Origin: Pontixanthobacter rizhaonensis
GTDB taxonomy: Bacteria; Pseudomonadota; Alphaproteobacteria; Sphingomonadales; Sphingomonadaceae
DNA: 64,000 bases
NCBI RefSeq assembly: GCF_012972675.1
Contig: NZ_JABCRE010000002.1
Span: forward strand, 671,001-735,000
Reading direction: 5' to 3'
In this document: positions 46,217-53,945 of the stretch, piece by piece
How the letters are laid out: every line of letters begins with the position of its first letter
How positions within the stretch are numbered: the first letter of the stretch is position 1
Translations under genes and position numbers: made by a program
Notes under the pieces: generated by a model
What the model was told of the DNA's origin: nothing
Databases searched by the model: none
What the model saw: only the letters and a program-made list of their open reading frames with translations

Positions 46217-47146
46217 ATGAGTGGCCGTAGCGCATTGTGTACAGGGGTTGCACTGGCAGTCGCTCTGGTCCCCGTGGCCGGTTTGGCAGAGACTTTGCCG
46301 GTTTCAGGGATATATCCCGCGGCAAATGATGGCGCGGCCACATTGAACACTATCGCGGTCGAGAACTTCAGCGGTGAAAGCGGTACCGCTTTGTCTTTTG
46401 CAATCACTGATGTGTTGGACAATGCCATTGTGGGCGGCGAACCGTATTTTCAGGTCGTACCGGTAAGCGATGATTTGATTGATGCCGTTATGCGCGGTTC
46501 TGCCGGGTTTGATACCATCGAGACGGAGCTTGATGACCGCGAGGTGACCAAATGCGAAAAGCGCGACAAAGACAAGAAATGCATCAAAGAGAAAATCACC
46601 GTCTACGAGTGCAGTGAACTGGAAGTGACTTTCTATCCGCATATCCGGTTGATCGCCACTGACGGCACAGAGATTTACGCGAAGCGAGATTCGCTAACAG
46701 AATCGGATAGCTCATGTGAAAACGATTCGTCCGTACCATCTGCGCGTGAATTGCTGGATGGTTTGATTGGCAGTTTCGCATCACGTGTACGATATGATCT
46801 TGCCCCTGTGTTCAGGGATCAGCAGTTGCGTATTATGGAAAGCCGTAAGGGGCTGAACAAGGCTGATCGCCGATTATTTCGAGAGGCAGTGAAGCTCACC
46901 AAGTCGGATATTGGTAAGTCATGTCAGGGGTTTGCAGCTCTTGAAAGTGCCAATCCAGGCCATGTGTCTGTCTTGTTCAATATGGGGCTATGCGCAGAGG
47001 GACGGGGAGATCTGGTTGCAGCTGAGGCATATTACGAACGGGCCTTGCAGGTTGAACCGGGCAAAGATTACCCTATCTTAGGGTTGAAAAGGATCGCTGA
47101 TCGCCGCCGTGCGGACGCTCAACTCAAACTTCATTGGGGTGAGTAA
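46217..47146 (+). CDS. Secreted protein of unknown function with TPR-like C-terminus
   Basis: A 309-residue exported protein. The signal peptide (cleavage near GLAE, about residue 24) is followed by IAVENFSGESG and a series of beta strands that recall CsgG/LpoB-like folds, a highly charged Cys-containing loop (KCEKRDKDKKCIKEK, then YEC), and a C-terminal helical part ending in a TPR-like repeat (SVLFNMGLCAEGRGDLVAAEAYYERALQVEPG). GGGGG lies 6 bases before the ATG. It lies between aspS and acpP. No firm family; an outer-membrane or periplasmic role is inference. Confidence 0.75.
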   Translation: MSGRSALCTGVALAVALVPVAGLAETLPVSGIYPAANDGAATLNTIAVENFSGESGTALSFAITDVLDNAIVGGEPYFQVVPVSDDLIDAVMRGSAGFDTIETELDDREVTKCEKRDKDKKCIKEKITVYECSELEVTFYPHIRLIATDGTEIYAKRDSLTESDSSCENDSSVPSARELLDGLIGSFASRVRYDLAPVFRDQQLRIMESRKGLNKADRRLFREAVKLTKSDIGKSCQGFAALESANPGHVSVLFNMGLCAEGRGDLVAAEAYYERALQVEPGKDYPILGLKRIADRRRADAQLKLHWGE

Positions 47147-47237
47147 CATTCTGTGAGCGTATCCCCCTTGCCACAGCGCCCGCCGTTCATTAGGGCGAAA
47201 GAATAATTTCTAACCCCCAAATTCTGAGAGGGAAAAT

Positions 47238-47477
47238 ATGTCCGATACCGCTGATCGCGTTTCCAAGATTGTTGTTGAGCACCTTGGTGTTGAAGCAGAC
47301 AAAGTGAATCAAGAAGCAAGCTTCATTGATGATCTTGGTGCTGACAGCCTCGATATCGTTGAGCTGGTAATGGCGTTCGAAGAAGAATTCGGCGTTGAAA
47401 TCCCTGACGATGCAGCCGAAAAAATCACCACTGTTGGTGATGCAACGAAATTCATCGAAGAGCACAATAAAGGCTAA
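47238..47477 (+). CDS. acpP: Acyl carrier protein
   Basis: Carries growing acyl chains on a phosphopantetheine arm. The 79-residue acidic protein has the modification site DSLDIVEL (DSL motif). GAGAGGG lies just before the ATG. A hairpin terminator separates it from fabF, probably allowing far more acpP than fabF transcript. Confidence 0.98.
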   Translation: MSDTADRVSKIVVEHLGVEADKVNQEASFIDDLGADSLDIVELVMAFEEEFGVEIPDDAAEKITTVGDATKFIEEHNKG

Positions 47478-47535
47478 CGCCTACTCCCGCTGTGCTCGCC
47501 CGATAGCCATCTGATTGGGCGTCGGCGGGAAATTG

Positions 47536-47575
47536 ACAGGCTCGGCCCCGATGGGTCGGGCCTGTTGAGTTTTTG
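47536..47575 (+). terminator. Intrinsic (partial) terminator between acpP and fabF
   Basis: The arms 47536-47548 and 47553-47565 pair at all 13 positions (two G-T pairs) with loop CGAT, followed by TGAGTTTTT. A second small hairpin (GGCCG/CGGCC, 47575-47592) follows immediately. fabF lies on the same strand 50 bases later, so it probably acts as an attenuator. Confidence 0.75.
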
Positions 47576-47625
47576 GCCGAGATATCCGGCCGAAACAATT
47601 GATCTGATTGGTTTTGGAGAAAAGA

Positions 47626-48885
47626 ATGCGCCGCGTTGTCGTTACTGGACTTGGTCTCGTTACTCCTTTGGGCGGTGATGTAGAGACTTCTTGGGCGAAC
47701 ATCCTTGCAAGCAAAAACGGTGCGGGGCCGATCACCCATTTTGATGCATCAGACCAAAAATGCACGATTGCGTGTGAAGTGAAGCCAAAAGACCATGAAT
47801 ACGGCTTCGATGCGGATAAGCGTGTTGATCACAAGGTTCAGCGCCAAGTTGATCCTTTCATTGTGTACGGCATAGATGCCGCCGGTCAGGCTTTGGAAGA
47901 CGCCGGCCTGGAAGATATGAGTGATGACCTCAAAATCCGGACTGGCTGTTCAATTGGCGCCGGTATTGGCGGTCTTCCTGGTATTGAGCGTGAATCGATC
48001 GTGCTCAAGGAACGCGGCCCTGGCCGTGTAAGCCCGCATTTCGTGCATGGGCGGCTGATCAATCTCATTTCCGGCCAGGTATCGATCAAATACGGCTTGA
48101 TGGGCCCCAACCATGCTGTGGTAACGGCCTGTTCCACCGGCGCGCACTCGATCGGTGATGCGGCGCGGATGATCCGCGACGATGATGCCGATATTATGCT
48201 GGCGGGCGGGGCGGAAAGCACCATAAACCCGCTGGGTGTTGCCGGTTTCGCTCAAGCGCGTGCTTTGAATATGAGCATGAATGATCGGCCGACTGAAGCC
48301 AGCCGCCCGTATGACAAGGACAGAGATGGCTTTGTTATGGGTGAGGGGGCCGGTGTGGTCGTGCTGGAAGAGTATGAGCACGCCAGAGCGCGCGGGGCGA
48401 AGATTTACGCTGAAGTGGTCGGGTATGGCCTCTCCGGCGATGCCTATCACGTCACGGCTCCGCATCCGGAAGGCAAGGGTGCAGAGCTTGCGATGAATAT
48501 GGCGCTGCGCAAGGCCGGCATGGCGGCCGGTGATATCGACTATGTCAACGCACATGGCACTTCAACGATGGCCGATACCATTGAGCTGAGCGCGGTGAAG
48601 CGCGTGCTGGGTGACGATTTGAGCGGTGCTTCGATGAGCTCTACCAAGTCCGCGATTGGCCACCTGCTGGGCGGTGCCGGCGCGGTGGAGGCGATTTTCT
48701 GTATTCTCGCCATCCGCGACCAGATTGTCCCGCCGACACTCAATCTGCAAAACCCTGACGAAGGCACGGACAACGTTGATTTGGTTCCGCTGGTGGCCAA
48801 AAAACGCACCGTTAATGCCGTTTTGAATAACAGCTTCGGTTTTGGCGGAACAAATGCCAGCTTGGTCATGAAAAAGGTCGATTGA
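47626..48885 (+). CDS. fabF: 3-oxoacyl-ACP synthase II
   Basis: Elongating condensing enzyme of fatty acid synthesis. The 419 residues carry the Cys-His-His triad: Cys169 in VTACSTGAHSIG, His in VNAHGTST and His in IGHLLGGAGAVE. GGAG lies 6 bases before the ATG at 47626; the frame is open 18 bases further but gives no better start. acpP-fabF-mltG is a common order. Confidence 0.97.
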   Translation: MRRVVVTGLGLVTPLGGDVETSWANILASKNGAGPITHFDASDQKCTIACEVKPKDHEYGFDADKRVDHKVQRQVDPFIVYGIDAAGQALEDAGLEDMSDDLKIRTGCSIGAGIGGLPGIERESIVLKERGPGRVSPHFVHGRLINLISGQVSIKYGLMGPNHAVVTACSTGAHSIGDAARMIRDDDADIMLAGGAESTINPLGVAGFAQARALNMSMNDRPTEASRPYDKDRDGFVMGEGAGVVVLEEYEHARARGAKIYAEVVGYGLSGDAYHVTAPHPEGKGAELAMNMALRKAGMAAGDIDYVNAHGTSTMADTIELSAVKRVLGDDLSGASMSSTKSAIGHLLGGAGAVEAIFCILAIRDQIVPPTLNLQNPDEGTDNVDLVPLVAKKRTVNAVLNNSFGFGGTNASLVMKKVD

Positions 48886-48889
48886 ACCA

Positions 48890-49858
48890 ATGAAACGGCT
48901 TGGTCTGACCTTAGGCGTAGTGGCGCTGATTGGCGCGCTGCTGATCGGGGTATTCTTTTCTAGCTGGTGGCGCTCGGCCAATTTGCCAGAAGAAACGGTT
49001 TTTGTGGTCAGCCAAGGGGATACTCTGACGGCTGTCGCTAACCGGCTGGAAGACCGCGGTATTGTGGGCAGCGCAGATGCATTCTTGCTTTCTGCGAAAA
49101 TTTTCGGTGGATCTTCTGTTGTTCAGGCGGGCGAGTTTAACCTTCCGGCCGGGGCATCCCCGTCACAGATATTGGCAGCCATGCAGAACGGTGATGTCGT
49201 TCGCAGATTTGTGACTATTCCAGAGGGTATGCCCTCGATCATGGTGCATGAGCGGCTGATGGCAGAGCCTCTTCTAACGGGCGAAATTCCCGTCCCGGAA
49301 GAAGGCTCAATTCTTCCTGATACGTATGATTTTGAGCGCGGCGAAGATCGCACGAAAGTACTTGCCCGGATGCAAGTTGCGATGCGTACCTATCTCGCCG
49401 AAGCATGGCCCAAGCGTCAGCCTGACATCGCAGTGAAAACTCCAGAGGAAGCTGTTATTCTAGCCGCCATTGTAGAGAAAGAAACCGGAATTGCCGAGGA
49501 AAGACAGGCGGTTGCAGGTCTTTATTCAAATCGAGTGAAAGCAGGCATGTTGCTTCAGGCCGATCCGACGATTATCTATCCGATAACAAAGGGAAAACCT
49601 TTGGGGCGGCGGATCAGACAGTCTGAGATAGCCGCCGTAAACGATTATAATACCTACACAATGACTGGATTGCCTAAGGGGCCAATCACCAATCCGGGCA
49701 GAGAGGCGATTGCTGCTGTCCTGAACCCGGCCAAGACCAGTGCCTTGTACATGGTGGCTGACGGCAAGGGCGGTCATGTGTTTGGCGACACCTTGGAAGA
49801 GCACAACGCCAATGTGGAGCGCTGGTATGCACTCCGCCGCGAACGCGGCGAAATGTAA
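48890..49858 (+). CDS. mltG: Endolytic murein transglycosylase MltG
   Basis: Cuts nascent peptidoglycan strands at the inner membrane and so ends their elongation. The 322 residues have one N-terminal membrane anchor (about 4-26), a LysM-like region (VSQGDTLTAVANRLEDRG), and the YceG catalytic domain with the Glu-containing motif IVEKETG (194-200) and LQADPTIIYP. It begins 4 bases after fabF. Confidence 0.95.
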   Translation: MKRLGLTLGVVALIGALLIGVFFSSWWRSANLPEETVFVVSQGDTLTAVANRLEDRGIVGSADAFLLSAKIFGGSSVVQAGEFNLPAGASPSQILAAMQNGDVVRRFVTIPEGMPSIMVHERLMAEPLLTGEIPVPEEGSILPDTYDFERGEDRTKVLARMQVAMRTYLAEAWPKRQPDIAVKTPEEAVILAAIVEKETGIAEERQAVAGLYSNRVKAGMLLQADPTIIYPITKGKPLGRRIRQSEIAAVNDYNTYTMTGLPKGPITNPGREAIAAVLNPAKTSALYMVADGKGGHVFGDTLEEHNANVERWYALRRERGEM

Positions 49859-49887
49859 GCGAGCCAGTAGCGAAGTGAGAAACCCTT

Positions 49888-50400
49888 ATCGCTGACGCGC
49901 CGTTCATTGTTACCGCGCAGCTCCCGCCCGATCTTGCCAGTTGGGCGACGAAGCTACGTACCGCGCATTTTCCGCCCGAACGGAACTTTCTGGACGCACA
50001 CGTAACGCTGTTCCATTCTTTGCCGCCATCCAGCGAAAGGGAAGTCAAAACGGCGCTCGCTCGCCAAGCGGCGGCGCATCCGCCTGTTGAAGCCTATCTT
50101 GAAGGCATAATGCCCTTGGGAAAGGGGACCGCGCTCGATCTGCACAGTCCCGGTATGATTTCGATATGGGAAGACCTTGCCGATAGCTTTTTTGGTTTGC
50201 TGATACCTCAAGATGAACACGCTCCTCGGTTGCATGTGACGGTCCAGAACAAGGTCACAATCGAGGAGGCGAAGGCGCTCCAGCAGGAGCTGTTGCCGGT
50301 GGTTGAGCCGCGTCCGTTTCGGTTCATCGGCCTCTCCCTTTACATTTACCGGGGAGGGCCCTGGGAGTTCGTGAGAACATATCCATTTAGAGGCAGGTAA
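49888..50400 (+). CDS. 2'-5' RNA ligase/cyclic phosphodiesterase-like protein with non-standard start
   Basis: 2H-phosphoesterase fold protein of about 170 residues. Both catalytic HxT motifs are present as HVT: LDAHVTLFH and RLHVTVQN. The frame is open from 49879, after a TGA, but no ATG, GTG or TTG occurs before the first motif; the first TTG (50020) lies after it and would destroy the active site. ATC at 49888 gives the normal length and has GAAGTGAG just upstream; ATT at 49906 is another choice. It starts about 30 bases after mltG. Either a rare start codon is used or the gene has lost its start. Confidence 0.7.
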   Translation: MADAPFIVTAQLPPDLASWATKLRTAHFPPERNFLDAHVTLFHSLPPSSEREVKTALARQAAAHPPVEAYLEGIMPLGKGTALDLHSPGMISIWEDLADSFFGLLIPQDEHAPRLHVTVQNKVTIEEAKALQQELLPVVEPRPFRFIGLSLYIYRGGPWEFVRTYPFRGR

Positions 50401-50487
50401 ATTTGCACCGTTTGGTGTTGACGGGCGGGCAGGGCAGCCCTAAATGCCCCGCCTGCACCGGAGATATACCCGGCATTGCCCAATTGG

Positions 50488-50564
50488 GGCGGAGTAGCTC
50501 AGCTGGTTAGAGCAGCGGAATCATAATCCGCGTGTCGGGGGTTCGAGTCCCTCCTCCGCTACCA
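50488..50564 (+). tRNA. tRNA-Met (anticodon CAT), elongator type
   Basis: Acceptor GGCGGAG pairs with CTCCGCT (one G-T pair at 1-72), discriminator A, encoded CCA. Anticodon stem GCGGA/TCCGC holds CAT; T arm GGGGG-TTCGAGT-CCCTC. It lacks the C1-A72 mismatch of initiator tRNA. tRNA-Ile2 (lysidine type) shares the CAT anticodon, but the body sequence is that of alphaproteobacterial elongator Met. Confidence 0.9.
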
Positions 50565-50721
50565 AATATTTCAGAGATATTAAGTCATGTAGGTGGCTGT
50601 AGCACTCTGAGTCTGCACACCCATTGTCAGCGTTTGTTATTTGATCTTGGAGGAGAATCCTCTTTCGGTTTCAGCTAGAGATGCGTACGGATAGTGACCG
50701 CCAAATAACACAAAGCAGTAG

Positions 50722-51816
50722 ATGACAGATACCGGTCAAACATATCAGATAGCATCTGCGTCCATAAAAGATTACGTTCAACCACTGTGGCCTGGTGCGT
50801 TGGCTACTCCGTTTGAGACGCGTGACGAGGATGGCCGAAATATAAGTCTGGCAGATGACCATCTATCCGGACGTTCGATGATGTTGGTGTTCTTGAGTCA
50901 ACCTGAAGATGAGCGGGTGCTTCCATTGCTGCGAAGTTTGGCTGATCTTGAACACAAATTTGAAGAGGCTAACGCTACAATCATCGTAGTTAGCGCGTCA
51001 AATGATGCAGCGCATAGTAGGAAGTTAAAGCGAGCTGCTGGTTTCCCGTGGCCAATGGTATGCGACTCGCCGGGAGGTATCTTTGCTTCTTATGGCTTGC
51101 ACAAGGGGGCCGATATTACTGACCGGATTGTGTTGCTAACCCCGTATCGTCAGGTTCGGGCGTGGTTTGACTTGGATAAGGAGGTGGGCGCTTCGCTCAG
51201 CAAGGTTATGGAACTCGTCGAGAACACCAAGATCGCTTCGGAAGCGTGCTGGAGCCCGCCCCATGCACCTGTTCTGATTGTCCCTAACGTACTGTCCGGA
51301 GAGGAGTGCGCCAAGCTGGTCGAAGCAATGGAGACAAATACACCATTTCTCGTTCGACGTCCGCAACCGGGGGAGGTGGTCGGCAATTACAAGATTCCAG
51401 TTTATGAGCATCATCGACAGGATCGTGTCGACCTCGTGATTAAAGACCAAAACACACTGGCGTTTCTTGATGAGCGGCTGTTTAGCCGGGTAACGCCCAT
51501 GGTCCAAAAGGCGTTTGCTTTCAATGTCACACGCCGTGAAGACCTTCACATCGCGCGCTATGCCGGAATGCGTCAAGGTGTAACAATGGGGCATCGCGAC
51601 AATACAAGCCCGGCTGGCGCTCATAGACGATTTGCCTTGTCTATGTCTCTGAATGACAATTACGAAGGAGGCGGCGTGGTTTTTAGGGAATTCAGCGCCA
51701 GAGGTTATCGGCTGCCAGCAGGTTCAGCTATGGTGTTCTCTTCTTCACTTTTGCATGAAGTGGAAGAGACTACATCTGGCGTGCGCTATAATCTGATTTC
51801 ACATTTCTTTAATTAA
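50722..51816 (+). CDS. Redoxin-like domain fused to a 2OG-Fe(II) oxygenase
   Basis: A 364-residue two-domain protein. Residues about 20-170 resemble an AhpC/TSA-type thioredoxin fold (GALATPFETRDEDGRNISLAD, MLVFLSQPED, PWPMVCDSPGGIFASYG) but the peroxidatic Cys position is not Cys; the only Cys nearby is Cys114. Residues about 180-364 form a prolyl-4-hydroxylase-like oxygenase with HxD (His291, Asp293 in MGHRDN), distal His345 in LLHEVEE and Arg355 for 2-oxoglutarate. The substrate is unknown. No strong ribosome site. It follows tRNA-Met and stands alone. Confidence 0.8.
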   Translation: MTDTGQTYQIASASIKDYVQPLWPGALATPFETRDEDGRNISLADDHLSGRSMMLVFLSQPEDERVLPLLRSLADLEHKFEEANATIIVVSASNDAAHSRKLKRAAGFPWPMVCDSPGGIFASYGLHKGADITDRIVLLTPYRQVRAWFDLDKEVGASLSKVMELVENTKIASEACWSPPHAPVLIVPNVLSGEECAKLVEAMETNTPFLVRRPQPGEVVGNYKIPVYEHHRQDRVDLVIKDQNTLAFLDERLFSRVTPMVQKAFAFNVTRREDLHIARYAGMRQGVTMGHRDNTSPAGAHRRFALSMSLNDNYEGGGVVFREFSARGYRLPAGSAMVFSSSLLHEVEETTSGVRYNLISHFFN

Positions 51817-52630
51817 AGCAGGTCACGCACCGGGGCCAAACCGAGCTACAAGCGGTGTCGGCCATTTATGTAATCAATTCATGCACTTCAGTGGGTTTCA
51901 TAATCCTCGTATCTGCGGAATTTCAGCGTTTCAAGATGTAGCATCTTGGGAGTAAAGTTCACAGTGGAATGCTCCTTTCGACGTCGGTTCGGTCGAGCTG
52001 CAGGGCTCGTACGACTGCACCGAACCAGCCGGCAAGCAGGTGCTTATCCCTCGTTCCCATTGATGCGGTGTGTCGCATAACAGCGGGCAGGGCACTTAGC
52101 TGTGATTGATTGCTTACTTGTCTTATCGTTGATGCGAGAAGGCGCATTTGGGCGCTACATTCCCAAGTTTTTGAAACATTAGCGAACCAGCTTCGATGGC
52201 TCGGCAAGGAGCGTTCACAGATGCTTTTCAAGTGTGGCGTCATGACAAGTTAGGAAAGAGTGAATATTACCGTTCGTAGGCTGTGATACCTCGTTGATCT
52301 ACTCGACCTAGACAGCATTTAAGAGGAGCGGCATGAGTTACAGCGTTAGGGGAGCAGTTATAGCTCGGTTAGGATCCTAGGAATTTTTTATGTGCCGATG
52401 GCATGTCTGTCATAATCGGAAGAGCTATTTTGTTCCAAGATGGATGAAGGCAAATTTTTGCGGAAATAGCTTATATGTGGTCTAGCCTGTTCTTTTGTGT
52501 CGTTTCTACCGTACGGAGAAAACGCTTGGTCACCGTTCAACCGATATGAGATGAACGCTATTTGAGTTTAGTAATGTCCAAAAACCAATCGCCTGTTTTT
52601 GGGTGAGGTATTAATACACGGATTGTAGTT
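51817..52630 (+). other. Long stretch without a convincing gene
   Basis: About 814 bases hold no reading frame I can support. The longest, 94 codons on the minus strand at 51959-52243, has no recognisable domain. A small perfect hairpin (CAAGATG/CATCTTG, 51932-51948) lies near the start. The AT-rich right part (52380-52630) should contain the promoter of the DUF547 gene. It may be a decayed gene or an RNA-coding region. Confidence 0.5.
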
Positions 52631-53764
52631 ATGATATTGACAAGGTCTTTGAGTTTCGTCGCGCTTTTATGCTGCACGAGTACATTATCGGCTCAGCCTA
52701 ACGATGTTAACCCTGTCCGTGTACAGGCGAGCCAGGAATTTGAACAGTTCCGGCCCAAAGCAGACCCTGTGAATACCAGGATCGATTACACTATTTGGGA
52801 TGATGCATTGAGCGCGTTGGTTGTGCGAATGGGGCGGTCTATTCGAGAGGGCGCTCCTCGGCCATCTGCCGGGATAGGGACTCGAGCGGTTTACGGTCAT
52901 GATTCCCGGCTCAGATTGGAAGGTAACCGAGTTGGCTTCTCATTCTTTACCGATGAAGTCACAGCATCGATAAGCGAATATCGTAAGGATCTTGAGCAGA
53001 CAGGCAACGCGGTAGATATCTCGACGCTATCCAAGAATGAGCAACTCGCCTTCTGGATGAACTTGCACAATGTCGCGATTATTGAACAGATCGCATTGAA
53101 TTACCCACTCAGCCAACCTTCTCGCATGAAAATCGGCAGTATGAAGTTGCCTCTTGATGAGGCCAAGCTTGTCACTGTGAGAAATGTGGAGATGAGCCCC
53201 AAAGATATCCGAACTAAAATTGTCTATCCTAATTGGCGTGATCCAAAGGTGATTTACGGTTTTTTTCGCGGGGAAATCGGAGGGCCGTCAATCCAGCGTA
53301 AAGCATTTAGTGCCGAAAATTTGAATGATCTGCTGGATAGCAGTGCCAAAGAGTTTATCAATTCCCTGCGGGGAACGGAAAAATCGGGCGAAAAGATGAA
53401 AGTCTCGAAGATTTATTCTGAAGCACAGCCATTCTTCTTTAATGATTGGCCATCAAATCTGAAAGAACATTACAAGAAATACGCCACGGATGAAGTTACT
53501 GAAATTATGAACAAGACTTCAACAGTTGAAGCGAGCTTGTATGAAAGTGATATCGCGGATCTGTCTAATGGTGAACGCGATCCAAATTATAACTATTCCG
53601 AAGGCCCGCAAGGAATTCGTATCCCCGCAGTTGTCGCCAGATTGATGGTAGAGCGTCAGCAAAAAATTGAGAAGATCATTCGGAGAGGTGAACTTCGCGG
53701 CGAGGTAACCTTTATAGACATCAGCTTGTCTGGTGAACCAAAAGAGCCCGTTGAGGTCGACTAA
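52631..53764 (+). CDS. Exported DUF547-domain protein
   Basis: A 377-residue protein with a signal peptide (MILTRSLSFVALLCCTSTLSAQ, cleavage after about residue 21). The DUF547 core lies at about 130-250: NEQLAFWMNLHNVAIIEQI, SMKLPLDEAKLVTV, DPKVIYGFFRGEIGGPSI; the typical FWxNLxN pattern is clear. The C-terminal 100 residues are charged. The function of DUF547 is not known, though a papain-like fold has been suggested. No clear ribosome site precedes the ATG. It shares a terminator with the convergent S9 peptidase gene. Confidence 0.85.
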   Translation: MILTRSLSFVALLCCTSTLSAQPNDVNPVRVQASQEFEQFRPKADPVNTRIDYTIWDDALSALVVRMGRSIREGAPRPSAGIGTRAVYGHDSRLRLEGNRVGFSFFTDEVTASISEYRKDLEQTGNAVDISTLSKNEQLAFWMNLHNVAIIEQIALNYPLSQPSRMKIGSMKLPLDEAKLVTVRNVEMSPKDIRTKIVYPNWRDPKVIYGFFRGEIGGPSIQRKAFSAENLNDLLDSSAKEFINSLRGTEKSGEKMKVSKIYSEAQPFFFNDWPSNLKEHYKKYATDEVTEIMNKTSTVEASLYESDIADLSNGERDPNYNYSEGPQGIRIPAVVARLMVERQQKIEKIIRRGELRGEVTFIDISLSGEPKEPVEVD

Positions 53765-53861
53765 CGCTTTCTCACTGCATCTGACTGGTCTGGAGCCTGG
53801 TTGTCTTTCCAATGGTAAGTTTCAGACGAACAGGCGTGGTTTTAGACAGTCCCGAAACCGA

Positions 53862-53903
53862 ATAAAAACGGGGGCAGCATTATTCATGCTGCCCCCGTTC
53901 TTG
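53862..53903. terminator. Bidirectional terminator between the DUF547 and S9 peptidase genes
   Basis: A perfect 14-bp stem (53867-53880 with 53886-53899), loop TATTC. The better T run is on the minus strand (complement of AATAAAAA at 53861-53868), serving the peptidase gene; the plus side has only CTTGTT. Confidence 0.85.
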
Positions 53904-53945
53904 TTGGAATGACCAATCGCCATCGCGATTGCCAAATATCAGTTT

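Noticed and set aside
51959-52243. A 94-codon minus-strand frame in the long gap after the fusion oxygenase
   Set aside because: No ribosome site, no domain, Ser/Arg/Leu-rich composition typical of chance frames. Left as part of the uncharacterised region.
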